From: Sporosarcina sp. P2
GTDB taxonomy: Bacteria; Bacillota; Bacilli; Bacillales_A; Planococcaceae
Direction of reading: 5' to 3'
Assembly (NCBI RefSeq): GCF_002743255.1
Contig: NZ_PDYY01000016.1
Span: forward strand, 1 to 64,000
DNA: 64,000 bases
Part shown: in pieces, positions 27,904 to 39,051 of the stretch
Layout: each line of letters begins with the position of its first letter
How positions within the stretch are numbered: the first letter of the stretch is position 1
The notes under the pieces: generated by a model
The model's database searches: none
What the model was told of the DNA's origin: nothing
What the model saw: only the letters and a program-made list of their open reading frames with translations
Translations under genes and position numbers: made by a program

Positions 27904-28536
27904 TTGTTTCAGTCTTATTGGTCATCAAATGATTTTGACGTTTTTACCATTGATGGCTTGGATAATCGCATGAAAGCTTTGCAGGAAAAGGTACAACCGA
28001 AATTCATAGAATTAGGAAATCATTTTGCACACCGCCTTTCCGCCCACGGTACGGGTGAGTTTTTTCCACATGTTGCAAAACACGCGAGGCGAACTGTCAA
28101 TCCGCCACGGGATAGCTGGGTAGCATTCGCTCCCGCTAAGAGAGGCTATAAAGCGTTACCTCACTTTCAGATTGGCTTGTGGAGCACTCATTTATTCATT
28201 GTACTGGCAATTATTTATGAAAATCCCGATAAAAAAGGGATTGCTACACGTTTAGAAAAAAACTTGGAAGTTATGACTGCCTTACCAAAAGATTTTATAG
28301 TTTCCGGAGACCATATGAAGCCTGAAGCTGAGCATATTAGTGAAGGAGGTGTAGAAGGTCTCGAAAAATTGTTGGATCGTCTACAAACGGTGAAAAAAGC
28401 GGAGTTTTTAGTTGGTCGTCACCTTTCAAGAGATGAAGCATCCAAAATGAGTGAAGAGCAATTTTATGAGTATGCAGAGGATACTTTCACGAAGTTATTG
28501 CCTGTTTATGACGTGGTTATTCATTCTTTAGATTAA
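27904..28536 (+). CDS. yktB: YktB, UPF0637/DUF1054 family protein
   Basis: A 210-residue soluble protein matching DUF1054. Landmarks are FQSYWSSNDFDVFTIDGLDN at the start, FFPHVAKHARRTVNPPRDSW, HFQIGLWSTHLFIVLAIIYE in the middle and GRHLSRDEA near the end. The family is restricted mainly to Firmicutes; function unknown. TTG 27904 follows GGAGGAG by 8 bases. In B. subtilis yktB sits beside yktA and yktC, as here. Confidence 0.93.
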   Translation: MFQSYWSSNDFDVFTIDGLDNRMKALQEKVQPKFIELGNHFAHRLSAHGTGEFFPHVAKHARRTVNPPRDSWVAFAPAKRGYKALPHFQIGLWSTHLFIVLAIIYENPDKKGIATRLEKNLEVMTALPKDFIVSGDHMKPEAEHISEGGVEGLEKLLDRLQTVKKAEFLVGRHLSRDEASKMSEEQFYEYAEDTFTKLLPVYDVVIHSLD

Positions 28537-28647
28537 AATAAAAATTGCATGTGGGAACACACCATGGATCGACATACTAGGCGGATGCTTCCACGTTCGA
28601 TCAACAGTGCGTTTTGTAAAAGGCCTATTAGGAAGTGAAATCAAAGC

Positions 28648-28677
28648 AAAAGACACCTTTTAAAATGGGTGTCTTTT
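28648..28677. terminator. Terminator between yktB and yktA
   Basis: AAAAGACACC (28648-28657) pairs with GGTGTCTTTT (28668-28677); it sits between converging genes and can serve both. Confidence 0.88.
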
Positions 28678-28684
28678 ACTTTGA

Positions 28685-28963
28685 TTATTTTTTCACCTTT
28701 AGCAGTTCGCCTGGTTGGCTCTCTTTTGCCGCTTTCACTACGCGAAATGCAACATAGTCACTGCTTTCCTCAAATTCCTTGCATAGCGTTTTTTCTTCGG
28801 CCATGGATGGAACAACACTTTTGAAAGCTCGATAATATCTCATGAATTCGTCTCGTTCGATACTCGATTCATAGGCTTGCTCCACTTTTGTGAAAAAATC
28901 AATCACCTTCACGATCTCTTCTGTTGACCAATCCGCACGTAGTGGATATTGATAACCTGCCAT
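28685..28963 (-). CDS. yktA: YktA, UPF0223 family protein
   Basis: A 92-residue protein of the UPF0223 family: MAGYQYPLRADWSTEEIVKV, then FMRYYRAFKSVVPSMAEEK. It is a small four-helix protein of unknown function conserved in Bacilli. AAGGAG precedes ATG 28963. It begins 12 bases after the stop of the nitronate monooxygenase-like gene and is probably its downstream operon partner. Confidence 0.93.
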   Translation of the reverse strand: MAGYQYPLRADWSTEEIVKVIDFFTKVEQAYESSIERDEFMRYYRAFKSVVPSMAEEKTLCKEFEESSDYVAFRVVKAAKESQPGELLKVKK

Positions 28964-28975
28964 TTACTTCTCTCC

Positions 28976-29935
28976 TTATCCGACACTCCATTTTTTTCGA
29001 ATAGTTATTGCTTCTTTTTTCATTCGTTCAAACAATTCGGCAACGCTTGGAACATCTTCAATCATACCCGCTACTTGGCCACCCCAACCAAAGCCTTGAT
29101 CATTCATACCATCGTGAATGAATTTACAATTTGCTTCCCCGCTAATAAATGCTTTCAGTCCTTCGTAACCAGCATCTTCCGCTTCCAACTTCAGAATCTT
29201 CTCTGTCCATTCATTCGTCAATGCACGAGCAGGTGCACCAATCGTGCGTTTGATAATCGTTGTATCTTGTTCACTGCTCGCTAAAAGAGTTTCAAGATAA
29301 GCAGGTGATGCATCCACACATTCTTTTGTCGCTATGAAACGAGTACCCATCTCGATTCCTTCTGCCCCTAGTGCTTGCGCTGCCATCCAGCCCCGTCCAT
29401 CACCAATACCACCTGAACCAATGACCGGTATACTAACAGAATCTACAATCCTCGGAATTAAGACCATCGTACCTATATCGTCACGGCCTAAATGCCCTCC
29501 GCCCTCTTGTCCAACCGCTATGACAGCATCCGCACCAATCTCTTCGGCTTTTTGCGCTTGTCTTCTAGCAGCCACCAACACCATCTTCTTCACGTTAGTA
29601 CCGGTTAACATGTCAAAAAGCGGCGCGGGATTTCCCCCGGTAACCGATATAATATCGATCTTTTCTTCTAATGCAGCTTCCACCATCGCTTCGTAGGATC
29701 TACCATGATTACCAATTGCAAAATTTACACTGAATGGTTTATCTGTCTTTTCGCGAACTTTGCGAATCTCTTCTTTCAATGCGTCAGGTGAAGTCAAGCT
29801 CATGGCTGTAATTTGGCCAAGTCCACCCGCCTCCGAAACGGCAGCAGCAAGGTCTGAATAAGCCAGATACGCAAGTCCCCCTTGCACAATTGGATATTCA
29901 ATTCCAAACAGTTTTGTCACTCTAGTTTCCCACAT
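28976..29935 (-). CDS. Nitronate monooxygenase / FabK-like flavoprotein
   Basis: A 319-residue TIM-barrel FMN enzyme of the 2-nitropropane dioxygenase/FabK superfamily. It starts RVTKLFGIEYPIVQGGLAYL, has the FMN-phosphate loop GSGGIGDGRGWMAAQALGA and MGTRFIATKECVDA, and EGGGHLGRDD carries the His typical of the class. It could detoxify nitronates or act as an enoyl-ACP reductase; no fatty-acid genes are nearby, so nitronate monooxygenase is the safer name. GGGGGA precedes ATG 29935; a longer frame runs through the upstream terminator. Confidence 0.88.
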   Translation of the reverse strand: MWETRVTKLFGIEYPIVQGGLAYLAYSDLAAAVSEAGGLGQITAMSLTSPDALKEEIRKVREKTDKPFSVNFAIGNHGRSYEAMVEAALEEKIDIISVTGGNPAPLFDMLTGTNVKKMVLVAARRQAQKAEEIGADAVIAVGQEGGGHLGRDDIGTMVLIPRIVDSVSIPVIGSGGIGDGRGWMAAQALGAEGIEMGTRFIATKECVDASPAYLETLLASSEQDTTIIKRTIGAPARALTNEWTEKILKLEAEDAGYEGLKAFISGEANCKFIHDGMNDQGFGWGGQVAGMIEDVPSVAELFERMKKEAITIRKKWSVG

Positions 29936-29956
29936 GAAAATCCCCCATTTTTCATA

Positions 29957-29991
29957 ATGTAAAAAGACCCATGAGAAAAAATCCCATGGGC
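29957..29991 (-). terminator. Terminator of the pdh operon
   Basis: CCCATGGGA and TCTCATGGG arms (one mismatch) followed by TTTTT on the minus strand, just beyond pdhD. Confidence 0.82.
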
Positions 29992-30009
29992 TGTTCAATT
30001 CTAGCTGTT

Positions 30010-31422
30010 TTATTTCGTCATCATGTGAATCGGCTTACCAAGAGCAACTTCTGCTGCTTCCATAGAAATCTCACCGAGTGTAGGGTGAGCATGAATAGTC
30101 ATAGAAATATCTTCAAGAGTCATACCCGCTTCAATCGCTAGACCAAGCTCTGCAATCATGTCAGAAGCATTTTCCCCAACGATTTGAGCGCCTAGTAATA
30201 AACCGTCTTCTTTGCGACCGACAAGCTTCACGAAACCTTCTGTAGCATCCAATGAAAGGGCACGGCCGTTAGCTGCAAACGGGAATTTACCGCTTACTAC
30301 GTCATAACCTTCATCTTTTGCTTGTTGTTCGTTTAAGCCTACAGTTGCCAATTCCGGATCGGTGAAGCATACAGCCGGAATAGCCATATAATCCACTTCA
30401 GATTTTTCTCCAGAAATAGCTTCCGCTGCAATTTTCGCCTCGTAAGACGCTTTGTGCGCAAGCTGAGGTCCCGCTACGATATCACCGATTGCATATACAT
30501 TCGGTAGATTTGTACGGCATTGCTTGTCCACTTCGATCAAACCGCGGTCAGTCATGTTCAAGCCAAGACCTTCCAAGCCGATTTCATCTGTATTCGGACG
30601 ACGGCCCACTGTTACCAGAACGTAGTCCGCTTCAATTTTTACTTCTTCACCTTTAGCTTCGTATGTTACTACGACGCCGTCTTTCGTTTCTTCAACGCCT
30701 TTAGCAGATGCTTTCACAACTACTTCAACGCCTTTTTTCTTCAAGCCTTTTTTAACGATTTGCGTCATTTGTTTTTCGAAACCAGCAAGGATATCATCCG
30801 CGCCTTCAAGAATAGTTACTTCAGATCCTAGATTAGCATAAGCAGATCCAAGTTCTGTACCAATATAGCCGCCACCAACAACGACAAGCTTTTTCGGTAA
30901 TTCTTTCAAACTTAAAGCGCCTGTAGAATTGATTACACGGTCTGTGAATTTGAATGAAGGGATTTCAACTGGGCGTGCACCCGTTGCGATAATAACGTTG
31001 TTGAATTTATATGTTTGAGCAGAGTTGTCTGTCATGACACGTACAGTGTTCGCATCTACGAAATACGCTTCACCTGCAACTGTTTCTACTTTATTCCCTT
31101 TAAGCAAACCTGATACGCCGCCAGTTAACTTAGAAACAACACTTTCCTTAAATTTCATAGCTTTAGAAAAGTCTAGTTCGACAGATTTCGCAGTGATTCC
31201 CATACCATCTGCATTCTGAGCATCCACAAAGCGATGTCCAACAGAAATCATCGCTTTAGAAGGAATACATCCAACGTTTAAACAAACACCGCCGATTGTA
31301 TCTTTTTCTACGATGGTAACTTTTTGACCAAGTTGAGCTGCGCGTATTGCCGCTACATATCCCCCTGGGCCTGAACCTACTACAAGTGTGTCAACTTCAA
31401 TTGGAAAATCTCCTACTACCAT
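30010..31422 (-). CDS. pdhD: Dihydrolipoyl dehydrogenase PdhD (E3)
   Basis: The E3 flavoprotein of pyruvate dehydrogenase, 470 residues, which reoxidises dihydrolipoamide and makes NADH. It has the FAD-binding [17 protein letters not shown], the redox disulfide [15 protein letters not shown], the NAD site [20 protein letters not shown], and the active-site His-Glu region [18 protein letters not shown] near the C-terminus. GGAGG precedes ATG 31422. Last gene of pdhABCD; the same E3 usually serves other oxo-acid dehydrogenases. Confidence 0.98.
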   Translation of the reverse strand: MVVGDFPIEVDTLVVGSGPGGYVAAIRAAQLGQKVTIVEKDTIGGVCLNVGCIPSKAMISVGHRFVDAQNADGMGITAKSVELDFSKAMKFKESVVSKLTGGVSGLLKGNKVETVAGEAYFVDANTVRVMTDNSAQTYKFNNVIIATGARPVEIPSFKFTDRVINSTGALSLKELPKKLVVVGGGYIGTELGSAYANLGSEVTILEGADDILAGFEKQMTQIVKKGLKKKGVEVVVKASAKGVEETKDGVVVTYEAKGEEVKIEADYVLVTVGRRPNTDEIGLEGLGLNMTDRGLIEVDKQCRTNLPNVYAIGDIVAGPQLAHKASYEAKIAAEAISGEKSEVDYMAIPAVCFTDPELATVGLNEQQAKDEGYDVVSGKFPFAANGRALSLDATEGFVKLVGRKEDGLLLGAQIVGENASDMIAELGLAIEAGMTLEDISMTIHAHPTLGEISMEAAEVALGKPIHMMTK

Positions 31423-31426
31423 TGCT

Positions 31427-32797
31427 TTACGCCTCCATTAATAAAAGTGATGGATTACTTATTAATTCCTTAAGATAGTTTAACGCTAATTGCCCCGTTA
31501 CGCCATCAATCACTCTGTGATCAAATACTAATGATAATGCTAACATAGGTGCAGCTACAATTTCACCATTTTTTACAATTGGTTTTTCAGAAATTCTTCC
31601 GATACCTAAAATAGCTACTTCTGGATGGTTAATAATCGGTGTAAACCACTGTCCACCCGCGGAACCAATGTTCGTAATCGTACATGATGCACCCTTCATT
31701 TCTGCCGCTTGAAGTTTTCCATCGCGCGCTTTTCCAGCTAGCTCATTCACTTCATTTGAAATGGCAAACATGGACTTGCGATCAGCATTCTTAACAACTG
31801 GTACCATTAGACCGCGATCTGTATCTGCTGCAATTCCGATATTGTAGTAGTGTTTTTGAATTAATTCCTCTGTCGCATCGTCTAGTGACGTATTTAGTTG
31901 AGGGAACTCACGCAATGTGGCTACGAGCGCTTTTACTACATACGGAAGATATGTTAACTTCACATCTTTCTCTGCTGCAATCGCTTTAAATTCTTTCCGA
32001 TGTGCAACAAGTGCTGTAACATCTACTTCATCTAACAGTGTAACATGTGCTGCTGTGTGTTTTGAATTTGACATTGCTTTTGAGATTGCTTTTCGCATAG
32101 GAGACAGTTTTTCACGAGTCTCTGGGAATTCACCTTCAAAAACAGGAGCTTTCTTCTCTGAAGTGCTAGGTGTTTCCTCGGTCGACTGCGATTGGGTCGT
32201 TTCTTCAACCGATTGTTGTTGATCTCCCGCTTTAAATGAATCTATGTCTTCCTTTAATACACGGCCGTTTTTTCCACTCCCAGCCACTTGTGCTATCGTT
32301 ACATCTTGTTCACGTGCATATTTACGAACGGATGGCATCGCAATTACTCGGCGATTTTCATCTACCTCACTAGTAGTTGTCTCGATGTTTTGTTCTTTTT
32401 GCGGTTCTGTCGATTGCTGCTCTCCAGATGCCTGTTCAGGTTTCTTGGAATCTACACTACCAAGTGCTTCCCCTACTTGTTCATGAGATTTTTCTGCACT
32501 TGCTTCTTCAGAAGAGTCCGCACTTTCTTCATCGTCTTCATGATCTGGAATACCGTGATCCGGTGCATCAAAACGTACTAATTTATCTCCAACAACTGCT
32601 ACCGTACCTTCAGTAACATAAATTTCTTCCACTGTACCTGATACAGGTGATGGAATTTCAACTACGGATTTATCATTTTGTACTTCTAGTAATGTATCAT
32701 CTTCTTGGATTTCATCGCCCGGTTTTACGAACCACTTAACGATCTCCCCTTCGTGTATACCTTCACCAATATCTGGTAATCGAAATTCATAAGTCAC
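31427..32797 (-). CDS. pdhC: Dihydrolipoamide acetyltransferase PdhC (E2)
   Basis: The E2 core of pyruvate dehydrogenase, about 456 residues, transferring acetyl groups to CoA. It has one N-terminal lipoyl domain with the lipoylated Lys in [13 protein letters not shown], a long acidic and Gln/Ser-rich linker, the peripheral subunit-binding domain ([12 protein letters not shown]...[13 protein letters not shown]), a second linker and the catalytic domain ending with [15 protein letters not shown] 32797 is the start: AGGAAGGGTG stands 6 bases upstream, and the longer frame would read through that site. Confidence 0.96.
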   Translation of the reverse strand: MTYEFRLPDIGEGIHEGEIVKWFVKPGDEIQEDDTLLEVQNDKSVVEIPSPVSGTVEEIYVTEGTVAVVGDKLVRFDAPDHGIPDHEDDEESADSSEEASAEKSHEQVGEALGSVDSKKPEQASGEQQSTEPQKEQNIETTTSEVDENRRVIAMPSVRKYAREQDVTIAQVAGSGKNGRVLKEDIDSFKAGDQQQSVEETTQSQSTEETPSTSEKKAPVFEGEFPETREKLSPMRKAISKAMSNSKHTAAHVTLLDEVDVTALVAHRKEFKAIAAEKDVKLTYLPYVVKALVATLREFPQLNTSLDDATEELIQKHYYNIGIAADTDRGLMVPVVKNADRKSMFAISNEVNELAGKARDGKLQAAEMKGASCTITNIGSAGGQWFTPIINHPEVAILGIGRISEKPIVKNGEIVAAPMLALSLVFDHRVIDGVTGQLALNYLKELISNPSLLLMEA

Positions 32798-32831
32798 GTA
32801 ATTCACCCTTCCTGGATTGTCCAACAGTTAT

Positions 32832-33809
32832 TTAGAATGTTAGAACTTCTCTTGCTTTCGCTGCAATGTCTTTGGCATTAGGCAACCATGTGTTTTCGCC
32901 TGCCGCAAAAGGATATACCGTGTCTGGTGCAGTCACACGCATCACTGGAGCTTCTAGACTCAAAATAGCGCGTTCAGTAATTTCAGCTACTACGTTAGCA
33001 GCAATTCCCGCTTGTCGCTGCGCTTCTTGTACGACGATTGCGCGGTTTGTTTTTTCAACAGATTGTATAATTGTTTCTATATCGAGTGGCTGAATCGTAC
33101 GTAAATCGATTACTTCCACTGAGTAATTTTCTTTTTCAAGCGCTTCAGCAGCTTTTAAGCTTTCCTGCACCATTGCACCGTACGTGACAATGGTCAAATC
33201 TTTACCTTCACGCTTCACATCAGCTTTGCCTAAAGGAATAGAATATTCTTCTTCAGGAACTTCTTGTCTGAATGAACGATAGAGTTTCATATGTTCCAAG
33301 AAAATTACAGGGTCATCACTTTTGATTGCAGAGATAAGCAATCCTTTTGCATCATACGGAGTCGATGGAATAACTACTGTTAAACCAGGTTGTGATGCTA
33401 CTAGACCTTCTAGACTGTCCGCGTGCATTTCCGGAGTGGCTACACCTCCACCAAATGGCGCACGGATCGTAATCGGCGCATTAAAATGGCCGCCTGTTCT
33501 AAAGTTCATTCTCGCAATTTGTCCACTCACTGAATCCATTACTTCAAACAGAAAACCAAAGAATTGAATTTCCATAATGGGACGAAAGCCAGTAAGTGCT
33601 AGTCCAATTGCCAATCCACCAATACCAGATTCGGCTAGCGGCGTATCAAAAACCCGCTCCTCGCCGAATTCTTTGTGGAGGCCTTCCGTCGCACGGAAGA
33701 CACCTCCGTTTGCGCCTACGTCTTCACCGAATAGCAATACGTTTTCATCTGTCTTTAGCTCAGTACGAAGGGCATCTGTAATCGCTTGAATCATTGTTAA
33801 TTCTGCCAT
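32832..33809 (-). CDS. pdhB: Pyruvate dehydrogenase E1 beta subunit PdhB
   Basis: The beta chain of E1, 325 residues. Landmarks are [52 protein letters not shown] and the C-terminal transketolase domain with [11 protein letters not shown]. With PdhA it decarboxylates pyruvate using thiamine diphosphate. It starts 3 bases after the pdhA stop, so translation is coupled. Confidence 0.98.
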   Translation of the reverse strand: MAELTMIQAITDALRTELKTDENVLLFGEDVGANGGVFRATEGLHKEFGEERVFDTPLAESGIGGLAIGLALTGFRPIMEIQFFGFLFEVMDSVSGQIARMNFRTGGHFNAPITIRAPFGGGVATPEMHADSLEGLVASQPGLTVVIPSTPYDAKGLLISAIKSDDPVIFLEHMKLYRSFRQEVPEEEYSIPLGKADVKREGKDLTIVTYGAMVQESLKAAEALEKENYSVEVIDLRTIQPLDIETIIQSVEKTNRAIVVQEAQRQAGIAANVVAEITERAILSLEAPVMRVTAPDTVYPFAAGENTWLPNAKDIAAKAREVLTF

Positions 33810-33812
33810 GGA

Positions 33813-34988
<1,176 letters not shown>

Positions 34989-34999
34989 TTATAAATACT

Positions 35000-35028
35000 A
35001 GTATACGCAAAACTGAGCGCTTGGTCAA
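35000..35028 (-). promoter_or_regulatory. Sigma-A promoter of the pdh operon
   Basis: On the minus strand TTGACC (35028-35023), a 17-base spacer, TATACT (35005-35000). The remainder of the roughly 330-base gap up to ykyA is AT-rich and shows no other clear signal. Confidence 0.8.
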
Positions 35029-35255
35029 CCATTGTAATCAAAGACTTTTAATCATTTTTATATTTTTCTAAAAATGTACTGTACTAACACAATATCGTTT
35101 CTGTATTGGTACAGAACTGCTTTTATTGGGTCATACCGGCCAATCTATATCTATGAAAGTCATCAATGAACATTCATATAACAACTGAAATGATAAGTCC
35201 TTACAAATACCTATCGCGTACTAGTTGTCGCTTTTAATCCTACCTACTCACTACT

Positions 35256-35894
35256 TTATATTTCCTTTTTATTGTTTTCTAAACTTTTCAAAGCGCGGGC
35301 CACTAACCTGTTTACTTCCCTAGTTGCTTCATTGAATTCTATAAGTGATCGTTGGCTAGAAGTGATTAAATCATTTACATCACGAACATGCTTTTGAAGT
35401 TCATGCTCGCGGATGGATGGATCTTCAATTTGCGTATATAATTGCGTCTGACTATCTATAAGTTTTTTATACTGCATGATGAATGTCTCTTGTATTTCAG
35501 AACGTTCATACAATGCTTCAACTACTTCATCTAGTGAATCATGTAATTCCATACGCTCTACCCACTCAGACATCCGGTCTATCGCTTTCTTCGACTCGTG
35601 TAAAGCACTTTCCTCTTTTTCTAACAGTTGAGCCCGTTCATGTGCAGACTTTTTCATCGCAACCACTCGTTGTTTCACTTCTTGATATTGCTGTTGAGTC
35701 AGTTCCATTGTCTCAATAAACAAGACTTGTTCATTCTGCTCCTTCTCGTGTAACTTCTTTCCAAAGTTGTTCCCTTGTTTTTCTTTTTCATTCAGAACCA
35801 CGAGTAAATCTGTAAGTTGTTGAGTTACTTCAGTCTCTTTGGAACAACTAGTTAGTAGAAGGAAGATGAACAATACGCAAATTACTTTCTTCAT
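35256..35894 (-). CDS. ykyA: YkyA family lipoprotein
   Basis: A secreted lipoprotein of 212 residues. The signal peptide MKKVICVLFIFLLLTSC ends in a lipobox (LTSC), and the rest is almost entirely charged alpha helix with likely coiled coils (VKQRVVAMKKSAHERAQLLE). It matches the YkyA putative cell-wall-binding lipoprotein family; the gene also stands between def and pdhA in B. subtilis. GGAGGG precedes ATG 35894, and it is divergent from def. Confidence 0.9.
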   Translation of the reverse strand: MKKVICVLFIFLLLTSCSKETEVTQQLTDLLVVLNEKEKQGNNFGKKLHEKEQNEQVLFIETMELTQQQYQEVKQRVVAMKKSAHERAQLLEKEESALHESKKAIDRMSEWVERMELHDSLDEVVEALYERSEIQETFIMQYKKLIDSQTQLYTQIEDPSIREHELQKHVRDVNDLITSSQRSLIEFNEATREVNRLVARALKSLENNKKEI

Positions 35895-36063
35895 TAATAA
35901 CCCTCCAGACACTTTATATACTTTTTTCTTTCACCATTTTTCTCATTCGTCTATACTGTATAAGAGGAAATTGGTTTTTACGATTATATACCCTTCATGC
36001 ACAATAGTTACTATTTTATCGTAGATTGTACTATACCTAATATATCCGAGAGGAAGAGTAGAA

Positions 36064-36621
36064 ATGATTTTAATGAATGATATTATCCGGGAGGGTCACC
36101 CAACGTTGCGATTAAAAGCAAAAGAGGTGAGTTTTCCTTTAAGTAATGAAGACCGTCAATTATGCGATGATCTGTTGGAATATGTCGTCAACAGCCAAAA
36201 TGATGAGTTGAGTAAAAAATACGGCTTACGATCTGGCATCGGTTTGGCCGCTCCACAAGTCAATGCATCTAAAAGAATCTTCGCTCTGCATATCCCGGAC
36301 GGCGAAGTTCTATTGGAAAACTTTATAGCTATTAACCCGAAAATCATTAGCCATTCCGTTGAAAAGACCTATATAGAAACCGGTGAAGGTTGTTTATCAG
36401 TAGATCGTGAAGTGCCTGGTTATGTTCCCCGGTATGCAAGAATCACCGTAAAAGCTTTTGATAAAGAAGGAAACGTAATCAAAAAACGTCTAAAGGGATT
36501 ACCCGCCATTGCATTCCAGCATGAACTCGATCATTTGAACGGCATTATGTTTTATGATCATATTGATGCGAATGCCCCTTACAAGGAAATCCCCGGCGCA
36601 ACAGCATTCGACAGAGAGTAA
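36064..36621 (+). CDS. def: Peptide deformylase
   Basis: A metalloenzyme that removes the formyl group from the initiator methionine of nascent proteins. The 185-residue protein is of the Gram-positive type 2 with all three motifs: SGIGLAAPQV (motif I), EGCLSVD (motif II, metal Cys) and QHELDHLNGIMF (motif III, metal His pair and catalytic Glu). AGAGGAAGAG precedes ATG 36064; M5 is a possible alternative. Divergent from ykyA. Confidence 0.97.
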   Translation: MILMNDIIREGHPTLRLKAKEVSFPLSNEDRQLCDDLLEYVVNSQNDELSKKYGLRSGIGLAAPQVNASKRIFALHIPDGEVLLENFIAINPKIISHSVEKTYIETGEGCLSVDREVPGYVPRYARITVKAFDKEGNVIKKRLKGLPAIAFQHELDHLNGIMFYDHIDANAPYKEIPGATAFDRE

Positions 36622-36632
36622 AGCTCTTACAC

Positions 36633-36661
36633 TTGACAGGACGAAGTTTTTCTGTTACAGT
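36633..36661 (+). promoter_or_regulatory. Strong promoter overlapping an inverted repeat
   Basis: TTGACA (36633-36638), a 17-base spacer, and TACAGT (36656-36661) with an extended -10 TG at 36653-36654. The -35 lies in the left arm (36633-36642) of a 10-bp inverted repeat with one G-U position; the right arm (36660-36669) ends in the AA of the AAGGAG ribosome-binding site. It could be a symmetric operator or, less likely, an RNA hairpin. Confidence 0.65.
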
Positions 36662-36683
36662 CTTGTCAAGGAGTGATGATGCC

Positions 36684-36755
36684 ATGTACAAACGTCTAAA
36701 ACGCAAACTGCTAAGACGACTTAATGGCCTGCTCGGTAAAAAGACAATTGCTTAG
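36684..36755 (+). CDS. Putative 23-residue cationic peptide
   Basis: A small reading frame encoding MYKRLKRKLLRRLNG plus LLGKKTIA. It has nine Lys/Arg and no acidic residue, and its Leu spacing suggests an amphipathic helix. AAGGAG lies 10 bases before the ATG, a promoter with consensus -35 lies about 20 bases before that, and a strong terminator begins 8 bases after the stop, so the unit looks complete and monocistronic. I do not recognise a family. It may act as a membrane-active or nucleic-acid-binding peptide, or the transcript may be a small RNA. Confidence 0.6.
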   Translation: MYKRLKRKLLRRLNGLLGKKTIA

Positions 36756-36763
36756 ACATTTAC

Positions 36764-36795
36764 GCCCGCCAACTAAATTGGTGGGCTTTTCTTTA
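36764..36795 (+). terminator. Terminator of the small-peptide unit
   Basis: GCCCGCCAA (36764-36772) pairs with TTGGTGGGC (36778-36786), 5-base loop, then a T-rich run. Confidence 0.92.
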
Positions 36796-36806
36796 TTTTA
36801 GGGAAA

Positions 36807-36836
36807 TTGCATGCTATTATTGATGATATGTATTAT
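36807..36836 (+). promoter_or_regulatory. Sigma-A promoter of rpoY-rnjA
   Basis: TTGCAT (36807-36812), 18-base spacer, TATTAT (36831-36836), 26 bases before the rpoY start. Confidence 0.65.
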
Positions 36837-36862
36837 TAGGAACGTAAAAAGGAGAGTTAAAC

Positions 36863-37072
36863 ATGATTTTTAAAGTATATTACCATTTAAACGTACATGA
36901 AGTTCCAGTCCGCGAGAACACACTCAGCTTGTATGTAGAAGCTGAATCAGAAAAAGAAGTCCGTGATCAACTTAAAGATCGCGATCTTATGATTGAATAC
37001 GTACAAAAGCTGGAGGGTGAGCATTTAGCATATGAACAAGCCTCCCCAGACTTTCACGTTGAGCAGGTCTAA
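36863..37072 (+). CDS. rpoY: RNA polymerase epsilon subunit RpoY
   Basis: A 69-residue protein (DUF1447) that matches RpoY/YkzG of B. subtilis in length and pattern: MIFKVYYHLNVHEVPVRENT, SLYVEAESEKEVR and AYEQASPDFHVEQV. The epsilon subunit binds core RNA polymerase of Firmicutes and resembles the phage inhibitor Gp2 in structure. AAAGGAGAG precedes ATG 36863. rnjA starts 3 bases after its stop, the conserved rpoY-rnjA operon. Confidence 0.95.
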   Translation: MIFKVYYHLNVHEVPVRENTLSLYVEAESEKEVRDQLKDRDLMIEYVQKLEGEHLAYEQASPDFHVEQV

Positions 37073-37075
37073 TCA

Positions 37076-38743
37076 ATGAAATCTATTAAAAACAATGAAA
37101 CAGCCGTTTTTGCCCTAGGCGGACTAGGTGAAATCGGTAAAAATACGTATTGTGTACAATTCCAAGATGAAATCATCATTATTGATGCCGGAATTAAGTT
37201 TCCTGAAGATGAATTGCTTGGTATTGACTATGTAATTCCAGATTACACTTATCTCGAACGCAATATTGATAAGATTAAAGGCCTTTTCATCACACATGGT
37301 CACGAAGACCATATCGGTGGAATTCCTTATCTATTACGCAAAGTGAACGTTCCCGTCTACGGTGGTAAATTAGCAATTGGTTTACTTCGCAATAAGTTGG
37401 AAGAACACGGTTTGTTGCGCACTACGGAAATTCATGAAATTGAAGAAGATGATTTTATCAAATTCCGTAAAACCGCCGTATCATTCTTCAGAACAACGCA
37501 CAGTATTCCTGATGCATTCGGAGTAGTGGTTAAAACTCCTTCCGGAAACATCGTTCATACAGGTGACTTTAAGTTCGACTTTACGCCTGTCGGTGAACCT
37601 GCTAACTTGCATAAGATGGCCAAAATTGGTAGTGAAGGTGTACTTTGTTTGTTATCAGATAGTACAAATGCAGAAGTACCGAACTTCACGATGTCTGAAC
37701 GTAAAGTTGGAGAAAGCCTAAATGATATTTTCCGCACTGTAGACGGTCGGATTATTTTCGCTACATTCGCTTCAAATATCCATAGATTACAACAAGTGAT
37801 CGAATCGGCGCAGATTTTTGGTCGTAAAATCGCTGTCTTCGGGCGTAGTATGGATAATGCCATCACGATCGGTCGCGAACTTGGTTATATTGATGCTCCG
37901 AAAGATTTATTCGTAGATGCTCAATCACTCAACCGACTTCCAGCTAATAAAGTGATGATTTTATGTACAGGTAGCCAAGGTGAACCGATGGCTGCACTAT
38001 CACGTATCGCAAACGGTACGCATAGACAAGTCCAAATCCAACCTGGTGATACCGTTATCTTCTCATCTTCACCCATCCCAGGTAATACTCTGAGTGTGAA
38101 CAAAGCGATTAATTCATTGTTCCGTGCAGGTGCAGAAGTTATTCATGGTCCATTAAACAACATCCACACATCCGGTCACGGGTCACAGGAAGAGCAAAAG
38201 CTGATGTTGCGTTTAATCAAACCTAAATACTTCATGCCAATCCACGGTGAATACCGCATGATGAATATGCACTCCCAACTTGCTATAGACTGTGATGTTG
38301 AACCTGATAACATTTTCATTATGGGCAATGGTGATGTACTCGCACTCACTGACTCGACAGCAAGACTTGCCGGACGTGTACCTTCAGGCGATATATACAT
38401 CGATGGAAGCGGTATTGGGGATATTGGTAACGTTGTACTACGCGACAGACGAATTCTTTCTGAAGATGGTCTAGTCATCGTTGTAGCAACCATCGACACC
38501 AAAAAGAACCGTTTAGTATCTGGTCCTGACCTGATATCACGCGGTTTCGTCTATATGCGTGAATCAGGCGCTATGATCAATGAAGCACAATATATGCTTT
38601 CGAAAACATTACAACGCAAACTGGCTGCTAAACCTGATTCCGTCAACAACCTAAAAGGCGATATCATCGATACACTCGTTCCGTATTTATACGAGAAAAC
38701 GAAACGTAAGCCGATGATCCTTCCTGTCATTATGGAACTCTAA
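37076..38743 (+). CDS. rnjA: Ribonuclease J1
   Basis: A metallo-beta-lactamase/beta-CASP nuclease of 555 residues with endo- and 5'-exonuclease activity in mRNA decay and rRNA maturation. The catalytic motif [15 protein letters not shown] is near residue 75, the metal Asp in HTGDFKFD, and the beta-CASP features CTGSQGEPM and the late His in SGHGS and PIHGEYRMM are present. Adjacent to rpoY it is rnjA rather than rnjB. Confidence 0.98.
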   Translation: MKSIKNNETAVFALGGLGEIGKNTYCVQFQDEIIIIDAGIKFPEDELLGIDYVIPDYTYLERNIDKIKGLFITHGHEDHIGGIPYLLRKVNVPVYGGKLAIGLLRNKLEEHGLLRTTEIHEIEEDDFIKFRKTAVSFFRTTHSIPDAFGVVVKTPSGNIVHTGDFKFDFTPVGEPANLHKMAKIGSEGVLCLLSDSTNAEVPNFTMSERKVGESLNDIFRTVDGRIIFATFASNIHRLQQVIESAQIFGRKIAVFGRSMDNAITIGRELGYIDAPKDLFVDAQSLNRLPANKVMILCTGSQGEPMAALSRIANGTHRQVQIQPGDTVIFSSSPIPGNTLSVNKAINSLFRAGAEVIHGPLNNIHTSGHGSQEEQKLMLRLIKPKYFMPIHGEYRMMNMHSQLAIDCDVEPDNIFIMGNGDVLALTDSTARLAGRVPSGDIYIDGSGIGDIGNVVLRDRRILSEDGLVIVVATIDTKKNRLVSGPDLISRGFVYMRESGAMINEAQYMLSKTLQRKLAAKPDSVNNLKGDIIDTLVPYLYEKTKRKPMILPVIMEL

Positions 38744-38788
38744 AAAGCATACAAAAAAGCAAGCGCACATTAGCACTTGCTCTAGACT

Positions 38789-38829
38789 GAAGGCAACTCC
38801 TATAAATTAGGGGTTGCCTTCATTTTTTT
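38789..38829 (+). terminator. Terminator of rpoY-rnjA
   Basis: GAAGGCAACTCC (38789-38800) pairs with GGGGTTGCCTTC (38810-38821), followed by TTTTTTT. Confidence 0.92.
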
Positions 38830-38904
38830 ATTTGGATTTTTTATACGATCTTTTAACCATTTACTAGATGTTCCAAGTTGAAAAACAACACTAGTTGTTC
38901 CTAA

Positions 38905-39030
38905 GTGAAAGGCGGCGACTGATGGGTCAGCTCGACAGGTGAGACAACCAAAGGGAGCTTGCGACGTGGTTGGCTCACCGCGGGTCCATAGGAAAGGGTA
39001 CGCCTGGAACGTCGATCAACGGCGCTCTCC
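38905..39030. repeat. Structured intergenic repeat-like element
   Basis: A GC-rich block in an otherwise AT-rich gap between rnjA and ktrC. It opens with AAGGCGGCGACT and closes with ACGCCTGGAACGTCGATCAA, end motifs I recall from a dispersed intergenic repeat of Bacillus and Planococcaceae genomes. An internal imperfect stem pairs 38939-38950 with 38967-38978 (GTGAG/CTCAC and AACCA/TGGTT). No coding frame stands out. Copy number cannot be tested from this window. Confidence 0.5.
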
Positions 39031-39051
39031 CCTTCTCGCACTTTCTATTCA

